Assembly (NCBI GenBank): GCA_964610765.1
Contig: CAZSWS010000007.1
Coordinates: 1 to 60,323 of the forward strand
Direction of reading: 5' to 3'
DNA from: CAZSWS01 sp964610765
Lineage (GTDB): Bacteria; Bacteroidota; Bacteroidia; Bacteroidales; Tannerellaceae
Length of the DNA: 60,323 bases
Both the position numbers and the translations under genes were made by a program. The notes beneath the pieces are model-generated. The model did no database searches, was not told the DNA's origin, and worked only from the letters and a program-made list of their open reading frames with translations. Positions 44,212 to 52,673 of the stretch are shown here, one piece after another. Position 1 is the first letter of the stretch; each line of letters opens with the position of its first letter.

Positions 44212-45990
44212 ATGAAAACACAAGTATTCTTACGATCCGCATTCGTGGGTCTATTCATTTGTATCTTATTTTGTGGACAAAGTTTATTTGCTCAAGGACG
44301 AGTGAATGAATGGTCACGTTTTGTTCAATCTGTATCTAACCCTATGGTTGTAGATACATTCTTATGGCAAACCTTTGGAAACAAGGAGTTTGATAACTGG
44401 AGTTACCAAACCTCAGGAAAGACAGAGGTATTTAAAACTGCTGACGAGCATTTGCAAATAGGCAAAAGTGAGAAGGCTATTCGACTTAATGTAGGAGGCA
44501 AACTTCTTTTTAGCCCATTTAATTCTCGACATTATACAGATATAACTGTCAAGTTTGATGCCGGTTGTAAAGACTGTTATATGGTTCATCCATTGCTTTG
44601 TAAGGCTTATCGCCAGGAAAAGGAAGTCCTGGAAATAATAAAGCCGACCAAAGACAAGGAAAGTTTGAAAGCAGAACAAATGCGTATAGGTTCATCTAAG
44701 GGAACTCCCAAAGGCTTAGAACTCTATCATTCAGGAGCAGATGACACATCAAACTCCGGCTTTTATTATGTCGGCAATGTATGTGTATATGGAAAGATTC
44801 CTCAGTATTCTTTAATAGCAACACCAGGAGATTGGAGCGACACGATACGTTGGTCTAATCTGCCCCCGGCTAGAGCCCGTAGGGCATTGGTTGCAGCCGA
44901 TGTTGTTAGCAATAAATCGATTCACTGTGACCGGATAGAGATTGGGAAAGGCTCATTGTCAATGAATAATCAAAGCCCGTTATATGTAAATGAACTAATC
45001 TTCCATGAGAATATTCAGGAGAAAGGCTCTTATTATTCAACAGGAGAAACGCATGTCAGTGGTCATGTACGTGTAGTGAAAGAGCTTCCCACTAAAGGTT
45101 TATGGTATTTTGTCTCTTTCCCATTTGATGTATATCCGGATGGTTTAGATGCTTCGTTTGCATTAAAGGATGATACAGAAACTGGGCGAGGCAATTATTT
45201 TTATCTAAAAAGGTATAATCAGCAGAAACGGGCACGAACAGGACGTGCATCTTCCAACTGGGAAGTAATCAGCGTATCAGAGCTTCGTGCAGATACTCCA
45301 ATATTAAAGAAAAATACAGGTTATTTGTTAGCTATTGATGAAGGAGCTAATCAGACAAGCTTGCAATTTGAATCTCAAGCCGCCTCTATTGAGAATCGCT
45401 TTGGTCAATCGGGCGAAATTTCACTCACTCCGGCTTTTGGAGCGATGGAGGCAGATGATGGTTGGTGTCTTTGTGGCAATCCATTACCGGGTTATCTGCC
45501 ACTTTCTCAAATAGATAGAAATGAGCAGATAGGTAACGAAGTATGGGTTTATAATGGTATGGAGTATGTTTCTTATTCGTTGGATAGCAACTACGCTTTA
45601 GCGCCCTTTTCGGCCTTTTTCGTGAAAGCCAAGGGAGAAACCAGTTTGCGTGTAAAATCATCAGCATCGTCAGTCAAAAGTAGTCAATTGATTTCTACAG
45701 ATTGTGGACTGGGACGCTTGATTATGGAGCCGGAATCTCGTATAAAGAGTGCTACTCAGAGTGAGTCAGGGATAAAGATATATTACGATGCCGGAATGCT
45801 TTATACCGAAGGACTTTCTTATGCGTCCGAACTCTATATTTACAATGTGCTAGGTGTTTTGGCTGAGCGGCTCAATGTGTCAAGAGGAACATCTGCTTTT
45901 GCTGTATCACTTCCTAAAGGCCTATACATTGTCCTTTTATCATCAGCCGGAAGCCGCGATCAGTCGTTCAAAGTATATGTGAATAATTAA
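44212..45990 (+). CDS. Secreted protein with Por-type (T9SS-like) C-terminal domain
   Basis: The ATG at 44212 is chosen because it begins a signal peptide (SAFVGLFICILFCGQSLFAQ); the open frame extends to 44179. The 592-residue protein is mostly beta-rich with no enzyme motif I can name. The last 75 residues (KIYYDAGMLYTEG...ELYIYNVLGVLAERLN...LPKGLYIVLLSS...SFKVYVNN) look like a type IX secretion sorting domain: a strand-rich end with YNVLG, GLYIV and a final Lys-Val-x-Val. If so, the organism should export it by T9SS and may anchor it at the surface. Confidence 0.75.
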   Translation: MKTQVFLRSAFVGLFICILFCGQSLFAQGRVNEWSRFVQSVSNPMVVDTFLWQTFGNKEFDNWSYQTSGKTEVFKTADEHLQIGKSEKAIRLNVGGKLLFSPFNSRHYTDITVKFDAGCKDCYMVHPLLCKAYRQEKEVLEIIKPTKDKESLKAEQMRIGSSKGTPKGLELYHSGADDTSNSGFYYVGNVCVYGKIPQYSLIATPGDWSDTIRWSNLPPARARRALVAADVVSNKSIHCDRIEIGKGSLSMNNQSPLYVNELIFHENIQEKGSYYSTGETHVSGHVRVVKELPTKGLWYFVSFPFDVYPDGLDASFALKDDTETGRGNYFYLKRYNQQKRARTGRASSNWEVISVSELRADTPILKKNTGYLLAIDEGANQTSLQFESQAASIENRFGQSGEISLTPAFGAMEADDGWCLCGNPLPGYLPLSQIDRNEQIGNEVWVYNGMEYVSYSLDSNYALAPFSAFFVKAKGETSLRVKSSASSVKSSQLISTDCGLGRLIMEPESRIKSATQSESGIKIYYDAGMLYTEGLSYASELYIYNVLGVLAERLNVSRGTSAFAVSLPKGLYIVLLSSAGSRDQSFKVYVNN

Positions 45991-46000
45991 TCAAACCATT

Positions 46001-46026
46001 CAGCACCCGGTTATTCCGGGATGCTG
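46001..46026. terminator. Hairpin between convergent genes
   Basis: CAGCACCCGG and CCGGGATGCTG pair with one bulged A around the loop TTATT, which contains the stop codon of the minus-strand gene. There is no T-run on either side, so termination by this hairpin is uncertain. Confidence 0.4.
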
Positions 46027-46871
46027 TCTGTGTCTGCTATCGGTTTTTTCCCTTCTAAACGGGCTTTAAGATATTCGATCCGCTTGATGGCTTTTTCTTT
46101 TTCTTTCTTCATGTAGTGTAAGTCGCTAAGTAACATGCCGAATTCAAACGTCGTAGCGATAGCCAGTTTGTCACCGTTGGCTATATAAATGACGTAGGAT
46201 TTACCACCCATATATTCAGCTTTGATTTGTTCCTTTTGATTCTCATAGATGAATTTCACTACGTCTTCACATTCAATGCCTCGATAAGTCACGATTTCAG
46301 AGGTGCTTCCCATATCAGTAAACCGATAGTTTTGCCCACCATCGTAAGGAATTTGCGTTGTCTCGGCATAGGTTCCATCCTTGATGCTTACTTTAAGTGC
46401 TGTGTGATTTAGTTTTCCACTTCCGTAGTAGACACTTCCCAGATACATTGAGCCTTCTTCATTGACTCCACTACGGATATAAGAACGTTCCAGGTTGCGT
46501 TCTATCGTTTGTCCTTTATAAATATAATTACCAATTTCCTGGTAGACGGTGTCTTTCTCAAGAACAAACTTGACCTTCATACTGTCTGCCTGGTGTTGCC
46601 TAATCGGTAGCAGACTGTCAATGAATGCAATATTACGTTCGGAAATTTTTATGTCAACCTGACGCATCAAAGTGAGGCTTTCTCTTAGTACCTCTACCCG
46701 CTTAGGGTAAAGCACGCGCAAGGTGTCTATTTGGCTTTTGGCTAATTCCAGTTTGTTTTCATTAACGAGTTGTTTAACATGGTCCAGACGTTTCTGCGCT
46801 TCTTTTGCTTCTTTTCCACATCCGGTCAATATTAAAAGCATGAATACGAGCAAATATGTATATTTATTCAT
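46011..46871 (-). CDS. Hypothetical lipoprotein with coiled-coil start
   Basis: The 286-residue product has a signal peptide with lipobox LTGC (Cys18). Residues 20-70 look like a coiled coil (KEAQKRLDHVKQLVNENKLELAKSQ, in part). The rest is a beta-rich domain with SYVIYIANGDKLAIA and a charged C-terminal helix (KEKEKAIKRIEYLKARLEG). I recognise no named family. It sits between the Por-tail protein and the tRNA nucleotidyltransferase and faces away from the latter. Confidence 0.72.
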   Translation of the reverse strand: MNKYTYLLVFMLLILTGCGKEAKEAQKRLDHVKQLVNENKLELAKSQIDTLRVLYPKRVEVLRESLTLMRQVDIKISERNIAFIDSLLPIRQHQADSMKVKFVLEKDTVYQEIGNYIYKGQTIERNLERSYIRSGVNEEGSMYLGSVYYGSGKLNHTALKVSIKDGTYAETTQIPYDGGQNYRFTDMGSTSEIVTYRGIECEDVVKFIYENQKEQIKAEYMGGKSYVIYIANGDKLAIATTFEFGMLLSDLHYMKKEKEKAIKRIEYLKARLEGKKPIADTDSIPE

Positions 46872-46924
46872 ACGATAAAATGTTATAAAATAATTTATTT
46901 ACTTCCGCAAAGCACGGGTAAATA

Positions 46925-46932
46925 CAAACTTA
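46925..46932 (-). promoter_or_regulatory. Putative -7 promoter box of the minus-strand lipoprotein gene
   Basis: On the minus strand TAAGTTTG fits TAnnTTTG, about 53 bp before the start codon. Confidence 0.4.
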
Positions 46933-46972
46933 CATAAAATAATTGTTTGAATAGGAGAGCATAATAATTTAT

Positions 46973-46980
46973 TAACTTTG
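46973..46980 (+). promoter_or_regulatory. Putative -7 promoter box of the tRNA nucleotidyltransferase gene
   Basis: TAACTTTG fits TAnnTTTG, 45 bp before the ATG at 47026. Confidence 0.45.
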
Positions 46981-47025
46981 TCACCTGATACAGAATCTGG
47001 ATTATTTTTAGGATAAAAGAGTCAA

Positions 47026-48611
47026 ATGTATATTGATCAACAACGAATAGATAAGCAGCTTTCGGCACCAATCTTCAAGCTCATAGGCGAATTGTCAGAC
47101 GAACTTCAGCTCGAAACCTATGTAATAGGAGGGTATGTGCGCGATTTACTCTTACATAGACATACAAATGATATAGACATTGTGGTCGTTGGTAGCGGTA
47201 TAGAATTAGCGAAAAAAGTAGCAGAACGATTAGGCAAAAGAAGTCGTTTGTCAGTTTTTAAAAACTTTGGAACGGCACAGGTCAAATCCGGCAAGCATGA
47301 AATCGAATTTGTAGGTGCTCGAAAAGAATCCTATCAGCGCGACAGCCGCAAACCCATCGTTGAAGATGGCACACTCGAAGATGATCAGAATCGGCGTGAT
47401 TTCACCATAAATGCATTGGCTCTTTGCTTAAATAAAGATCGATATGGTGAGCTGATTGATCCTTTTAATGGATTGCAAGATATGGACGATCTGACTATAC
47501 GCACTCCATTAGATCCGGATATTACATTTAGTGACGACCCGCTTCGTATGATGCGTGCAATACGTTTTGCGTCACAGCTCGGATTTTTCATTGATCCGAT
47601 TACGTTTGATGCCATTGTGAGGAATAAAGAGCGTATTCAAATTATTTCCAAAGAACGCATTGCAGATGAATTGAATAAAATCATTCTATCTCCCAAGCCT
47701 TCGATAGGCCTTGATTTAGCCGATAAAACCGGATTGCTTGAGCTTATCTTCCCGGAACTAGTTGCACTTAAGGGAGCTGAAACGCGCGAAGGTGTCGGTC
47801 ATAAAGATAACTTTTCGCATACACTAATTGTGCTTGATAACCTGAGTAAATATACTGACAACTTGTGGCTTCGTTGGAGTGCTATACTACACGACATAGG
47901 AAAGCCGGTGACTAAACGCTTTGACCACCAACATGGATGGACATTTCATAGCCATGACTTTGTGGGGCTGAAAATGATTCCGAAAATTTTCCGTCAGATG
48001 AAATTGCCTATGAATGAGAAAATGAAGTTTGTTCAGAAGATGGTCGGATTACATATGCGTCCGGTTGCTTTGGTAGATGAAGAGGTGACTGATTCTGCCG
48101 TTCGCCGCCTACTGTTTGACGCCGGAGATGATATAGACTCGTTGATGTTGCTTTGCGAAGCAGATATCACGAGTAAAAATCCTGAAAAAGTTAAACGCTA
48201 TCTGAATAACTTTCGATTAGTGCGTGAAAAGCTGAAAGAAATAGAAGAAAAAGACCGCATTCGAAACTTTCAACCACCCATTTCCGGGCAAGAGATTATG
48301 GATACATTTGGACTTCCGCCCTCACAAGAAGTCGGCTCTATCAAGGAGTCTATCAAAAATGCCATATTGGATGGTNNNNNNNNNNNNNNNNNNNNNNNNN
48401 NNNNNNNNNNNNNNNNNNNNNNNNNNNNNNNNNNNNNNNNNNNNNNNNNNNNNNNNNNNNNNNNNNNNNNNNNNNCTCACAAGAAGTCGGCTCTATCAAG
48501 GAGTCTATCAAAAATGCCATATTGGATGGTATTATCCCTAATGAATATGAAGCCGCTCATAACTACATGCTGCAAAAAGCGGCAAAACTTGGTTATAAAC
48601 CTATAAAATAA
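47026..48611 (+). CDS. tRNA nucleotidyltransferase / poly(A) polymerase with HD domain (interrupted by a false gap)
   Basis: The protein resembles CCA-adding enzymes: VIGGYVRDLLL (about residue 34), NDIDIVVVG (metal-binding DxD), GTLEDDQNRRDFTINAL, and an HD domain (AILHDIGKPVTKR near residue 285). The sequence breaks at a 100-N gap (48376-48475) whose two sides repeat the same 55 bp. Removing the gap and one copy restores an in-frame protein of about 476 residues that ends YKPIK with stop TAA at 48609-48611. As written, the frame shifts and gives a false C-terminus. It probably adds or repairs the CCA end of tRNA. Confidence 0.88.
48321..48530. other. Assembly gap with duplicated 55-bp flanks
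   Basis: Exactly 100 N (48376-48475) lie between identical 55-bp stretches (48321-48375 and 48476-48530). This is the mark of two contigs that overlap by a k-mer of 55 but were scaffolded with a default gap. The surrounding gene is intact only if the overlap is merged. Confidence 0.93.
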
Positions 48612-48646
48612 ACTGTATTCATCTCTTTATATATACTCATTTAGTC

Positions 48647-48870
48647 CTGATTGAAGACGAACAGGAGCGTTTTAATCGCCTGGTCGGGCTGAATGTAATA
48701 GAGCATGCAATAATATATGCAAAACGGTGGATGTGCAAAAAGCCTATTCTAAACGTAAAATATATGTTCATGGTTGGGTGTTTGATATACGAACGGGTAA
48801 ACTCATTAATCTACGTATGAATATCCATAAAATAGTGAAAGCCATGAGTGGCATCTACAAATTAGAATAG
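48647..48870 (+). pseudogene. Remnant of a beta-carbonic anhydrase (C-terminal part, frameshifted)
   Basis: The 327-bp gap after the tRNA nucleotidyltransferase holds a decayed coding segment. One frame gives DEQERFNRLVGLNVIEHA (from about 48656). After a one-base loss near 48713, the next frame gives ICKTVDVQKAYSKRKIYVHG, then WVFDIRTGKLINL, and ends SGIYKLE with TAG at 48868-48870. These match the end of bacterial beta-carbonic anhydrases (RLVELNVIEQ, VHGWVYDLxTG). The zinc-binding N-terminal two thirds are absent, so the fragment cannot make an enzyme. Confidence 0.8.
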
Positions 48871-48938
48871 AAAATCCCTATCTTTAGACCTTTAATGAAA
48901 TACTAATCCAAATAAATACTAACAATTAACTTTGACAC

Positions 48939-50804
48939 ATGAAAAAGCTATGTATTTTTTTCTTCTTGCTCTTTTTCTCTGTTTTTCTATTTGCTCAGCA
49001 AAAAGATATTCCTCGTCCTGAATATCCCCGTCCGCAGTTTGAGCGTAGTCAGTGGATAAATTTGAACGGTGAGTGGAGTTATACATTTGATTTTGTAGGC
49101 TCCGGTATTGAAAAAGGCTATCCTGCATCTACACGTTTTAACGATAAGATTATGGTTCCGTTTGCACCGGAAAGTAAACTATCCGGTGTAGAATACACCG
49201 ATTTTATTAACCACATTTGGTATCAACGCGAAATAACCGTACCTGAGTCATGGGATGGAAAGAAGATACTGCTCAATTTTGGAGCTGTTTATTTTAATGC
49301 GGAAATTTATGTTGATGGTCGTTTTGCCGGCAGACATTTCGGAGGTACTTCTTCTTTTACGATTGATATTACAAAGCTGGTTGCTGCGGGAAAAACGCAC
49401 AACTTGGTAGTCTATGCTTCCAGTGATGTCCGCACAACGAAGCAAACCGCCGGAAAACAATGCCTGCAATATGCCTCACATGCTTGCAACTATACCCGGA
49501 CAACCGGTATATGGCAAACGGTATGGATGGAGGCTGTCAATCCGAAGGGATTAAAATCAGCACAAATAGTGACTGATATCGACCAAAAGCAATTGGTGAT
49601 ACATCCGCAGTTTTATAGTGAGGGGCAGCACAACCTGAAAGTAACGCTAAAGGATAATGGGAAAGTGGTCGATACGAAAACAGTCAAAGCTTCCAATAGT
49701 AACTTCGTAGTGCTTCAAGTGAAAAACCTGAAAACATGGAGTCCTGAAAGTCCGTTTTTATATGATATAGAGTATCAGGTGATGGATGAGAAAGGTACAG
49801 CTATAGACGAGGTGAAAGCTTATGCCGGTATGCGCAAGATACATATTGAGGGGAATAAAATATTTTTAAACAATAAACCCTACTATCAGCGCTTAGTGCT
49901 TGATCAAGGCTTTTATCCGGATGGGCTTTGGACAGCTCCCAGCGACGACGCTCTTAGAAAAGATATTGAGTTGTCTATGGAAGCCGGATTTAATGGAGCA
50001 CGTCTTCACCAGAAGGTGTTTGAAGAACGATTTTATTATTGGGCAGACAAAATGGGCTATTTAACTTGGGGAGAAGCCTCAAGCTGGGGGATGGATGTAA
50101 ATGATGTAGAAGTGGCACGCAACTTTCTGCTGGAATGGTCTGAGATTGTTCTGCGCGACCGAAATCACCCCTCTATCTTAATATGGACGCCCATGAACGA
50201 ACAATTTTGGCCGGACAAAGTGCAATATCCACGCTTGTCAGAAGACTTATACCGATTGACTAAAAATCTGGATCCTACGCGTCCGGTTCATGTGGTAAGT
50301 GGTGGAACGCATATTATTACAGATATTTGGACTGTGCATGACTATGAGCAAGACCCGAAAAAACTGAAAGATAATATTTATAAAGATGGAGTCTTTGCCA
50401 ATGGCCCAAACTGGATGTTGAAAGTTCCTGCCATGAATATTGGCTTTAATCCTCTTCGTGACAATGCCAATTATGAATTTCCGGTATATGATGGCTCTAT
50501 GCCTTATTTAGTTGATGAGTTTGGTGGTATAAAATGGGTGAAAGACCAAGAAAGACAGATGGAAAACTCGCAGACTCAGTCATGGGGTTATGGCGAACCT
50601 CCTCGTACGATGGAAGAGTTTTACACGCGTCTGGAAGGTCAAGTTGATGCGGTACTTTCTCTAAAAGATCAAGTGTGGGGTTATTGTTATACGCAGCTTA
50701 CGGACGTAGAGCAGGAACAAAATGGTGTTTACTTCTACGATCGTTCTTCCAAGTTTGACATGAAGCGAATCAAAGCTATATTCAGTAAAGAACCTGCTGA
50801 ATAA
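48939..50804 (+). CDS. Glycoside hydrolase family 2 protein
   Basis: The 621-residue exported protein (signal peptide IFFFLLFFSVFLFAQ) has the GH2 order: sugar-binding jelly roll (WINLNGEWSYTFD, about residue 40), an Ig-like domain, and a TIM barrel. The acid/base Glu is in WTPMNEQFWPD (about residue 424). The nucleophile Glu is in YLVDEFGGIKW (about 529). Beta-glucuronidase, beta-galactosidase or related specificity is possible; the sequence does not decide. It sits beside a porin and, across a convergent gap, a second GH2 enzyme. Confidence 0.9.
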   Translation: MKKLCIFFFLLFFSVFLFAQQKDIPRPEYPRPQFERSQWINLNGEWSYTFDFVGSGIEKGYPASTRFNDKIMVPFAPESKLSGVEYTDFINHIWYQREITVPESWDGKKILLNFGAVYFNAEIYVDGRFAGRHFGGTSSFTIDITKLVAAGKTHNLVVYASSDVRTTKQTAGKQCLQYASHACNYTRTTGIWQTVWMEAVNPKGLKSAQIVTDIDQKQLVIHPQFYSEGQHNLKVTLKDNGKVVDTKTVKASNSNFVVLQVKNLKTWSPESPFLYDIEYQVMDEKGTAIDEVKAYAGMRKIHIEGNKIFLNNKPYYQRLVLDQGFYPDGLWTAPSDDALRKDIELSMEAGFNGARLHQKVFEERFYYWADKMGYLTWGEASSWGMDVNDVEVARNFLLEWSEIVLRDRNHPSILIWTPMNEQFWPDKVQYPRLSEDLYRLTKNLDPTRPVHVVSGGTHIITDIWTVHDYEQDPKKLKDNIYKDGVFANGPNWMLKVPAMNIGFNPLRDNANYEFPVYDGSMPYLVDEFGGIKWVKDQERQMENSQTQSWGYGEPPRTMEEFYTRLEGQVDAVLSLKDQVWGYCYTQLTDVEQEQNGVYFYDRSSKFDMKRIKAIFSKEPAE

Positions 50805-50823
50805 AAAGATAAGATATTAGGTG

Positions 50824-50858
50824 TAAAACGCTTGGTGACTTGTTCATCAAGCGTTTTA
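50824..50858 (+). terminator. Terminator after the GH2 gene
   Basis: TAAAACGCTTG (50824-50834) and CAAGCGTTTTA (50848-50858) form a perfect 11-bp stem 20 bp past the stop; the T-run is within the stem. Confidence 0.75.
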
Positions 50859-50899
50859 TATGAAGTAATGCAGGTTTTCTAAACATAATAAAAACACTG

Positions 50900-50907
50900 T
50901 ATCTTTG
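50900..50907 (+). promoter_or_regulatory. Putative -7 promoter box of the porin gene
   Basis: TATCTTTG fits TAnnTTTG and lies 27 bp before the ATG at 50935. Confidence 0.5.
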
Positions 50908-50934
50908 TTCCAATTAAATAACAATCAACAAGCA

Positions 50935-52161
50935 ATGAGGAAATTTCTTTTTCTATTTTTACCTTTCGTACTGTCAATAACCACCTATGCACAAGACAAA
51001 GCCTCTTTAAATTTCTATGGGTTTGTGCGTGGAGATGTCTTTTATAATTCCAGAAAAAATGCCGAAGGAACAGATGGTATTTTTTATTTATATCCACTAG
51101 CACCGCGCTTAGATGCCAATGGGAAAGACCTAAATAAAACGGGCAATAGTAATTTTGCTACTATAAGCACACGAGTTGGGCTAGATGTAAAAGGCATACG
51201 GATAGGCACAGCTCAAACTACAGCCAAGGTAGAGGCTGACTTTGCCGGAACGGGTGATATGACTTTTCTGGTTAGACTTCGACAGGCCTATGTCAACTTT
51301 AACTGGGAGAATGGTTCTTCTTTACTCGTAGGGCAAACATGGCATCCTTTATTCAGTAATTTGGCACCGCAGGTGGTGAATTTATGTTCCGGAGCGCCAT
51401 TTCATCCGTTTAATCGCAGCCCTATGTTGAAATATCAATTTCAAAAATCAGAGCTAACACTGACTGCTGCTGCTATTTATCAGCTGATGAATAAATCTTT
51501 TGGTCCTATGGGCGCAAGTAGCGAGTATGCAAAGAATGGTGTATTGCCTGAGATTTTCTTGGGGATTGACTATCAGTTATCACCCACAGTTAGAGCAGGA
51601 GCTTCTTATATGTTTCTATCCATCAAACCACGGACGGAGTCTTTACTGGATGAACAGATTTTCAAGGTAAATGAAAGAGTGAATAGCCATACATATGACT
51701 TTCATATTGCCTACGAAACACCTCTATGGTATGTTGCAGGAAAAACGATGATTACTTCTAATATGGCACATTCAAATATGTTGGGTGGATATGGAGTGAA
51801 ATCGGTAGATGCATTGACCGGCGAGAGAAAATATACGCCTTCACAGCACTCAACCTCATGGATAAACCTGGTGTATGGCAAAGAATGGAAGTTTGGAGTG
51901 TTTGGTGGATTTTCTAAAAACTTAGGTACCACAAATAAATTAGTTTCTACGACTGATATCTATGGCAGAGGAATGGATATAGACAGGCTGTTGTCAGGGA
52001 GTGTACAGTGTGGATATTATCACCCTCATTGGTCGTTATCATTTGAGTATAACCTGACTAGTGCATGGTATGGAGATGTTTCTTTAGACCATGGAAAAAT
52101 AGGAAACACCAATAGTGCGACCAACCACCGGTTAGCAGGTGTATTCATCTATAAGTTTTAA
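50935..52161 (+). CDS. Outer-membrane porin (DcaP-like)
   Basis: The ATG at 50935 is chosen over an upstream in-frame codon because it directly begins the signal peptide (FLFLFLPFVLSITTYAQ). The 408-residue product is a beta-barrel: SLNFYGFVRGDVFYNSR at the start, SSLLVGQTWHPLFSNL in the middle, and alternating strands to the terminal HRLAGVFIYKF. The final Phe is typical of outer-membrane barrels. The Phe-Tyr-Gly-Phe opening resembles DcaP-type porins for small acids. Substrate unknown. Confidence 0.8.
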   Translation: MRKFLFLFLPFVLSITTYAQDKASLNFYGFVRGDVFYNSRKNAEGTDGIFYLYPLAPRLDANGKDLNKTGNSNFATISTRVGLDVKGIRIGTAQTTAKVEADFAGTGDMTFLVRLRQAYVNFNWENGSSLLVGQTWHPLFSNLAPQVVNLCSGAPFHPFNRSPMLKYQFQKSELTLTAAAIYQLMNKSFGPMGASSEYAKNGVLPEIFLGIDYQLSPTVRAGASYMFLSIKPRTESLLDEQIFKVNERVNSHTYDFHIAYETPLWYVAGKTMITSNMAHSNMLGGYGVKSVDALTGERKYTPSQHSTSWINLVYGKEWKFGVFGGFSKNLGTTNKLVSTTDIYGRGMDIDRLLSGSVQCGYYHPHWSLSFEYNLTSAWYGDVSLDHGKIGNTNSATNHRLAGVFIYKF

Positions 52162-52387
52162 AGCGCTCAAATCACGTAAATTAATTATTTTCATTCCATC
52201 TCCATACATGTTAAGCGGCTATATTATAGTGCGCCCTGATGCTTTATGTTCGTGAGTAAATGCTAAGGAGCAGAATGTTTAGGACTGAAAAGTAAAGAAG
52301 GTTGACTATTAGCTTCAACTAATACACTAATTCAACAAATTGATTATTGACGATTGTAGATTGATAACTAGTGTTTTATGAAAAAGT

Positions 52388-52503
52388 CTAGGGGGATTTA
52401 ATCTTTTAACGTTCGTCAAAAGCTCTTTTGAGCCTCGTCGAAAGAGCTTTCAACGAACGTTAAAAGCTCTTCTAACAGCCGTTAAAAGCTTAAAACTCCC
52501 TAG
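52388..52503. repeat. Four-unit 22-bp array element, copy 2
   Basis: Four 22-bp units (52408-52429, 52430-52451, 52452-52473, 52474-52495) follow the pattern RACNNNCGTY plus RAAAGCTCTTYT, with alternating core orientation. Units 1 and 3 close a 22-bp hairpin: AACGTTCGT pairs with ACGAACGTT around GAGCCTCGTC. The element is bracketed by a 20-bp near-perfect inverted repeat that starts CTAGGG at 52388 and ends CCCTAG at 52503. It lies between the convergent porin and beta-galactosidase genes. The rest of this 512-bp gap shows no gene. Confidence 0.85.
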
Positions 52504-52603
52504 CTATTTTTGGAAATAGATAGTATGCTTTTGAATAAACGGTTGTAGCTTTTTTTAAAAAGCTGCCTATTGAATTTATTTGTTGTGTTGTATGAAATAA
52601 TAA

Positions 52604-52640
52604 GACGGGGCAGTTAAAAAACAAATTTAACTGCCCCGTC
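52604..52640 (-). terminator. Terminator of the minus-strand beta-galactosidase gene
   Basis: A perfect 15-bp stem (GACGGGGCAGTTAAA, 52604-52618, with complement 52626-52640) has a 7-nt loop. On the minus strand it lies 33 bp past the stop and is followed by TTATTATTTC. Confidence 0.75.
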
Positions 52641-52673
52641 CGATATAATGAATAAAGGTCTTATTTTATTGGG

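Noticed and set aside
47026..48606. Naturally frameshifted tRNA nucleotidyltransferase
   Set aside because: The frameshift arises only from 100 N plus a 55-bp duplicate (155 bp, not a multiple of three); merging the copies restores the frame.
48927..48939. Leaderless promoter of the GH2 gene
   Set aside because: TAACTTTG lies 4 bp before the ATG, which would give a leaderless transcript, but there is no -33 TTG at a suitable distance. A near-match, TATCTTTA, lies further upstream at 48879.
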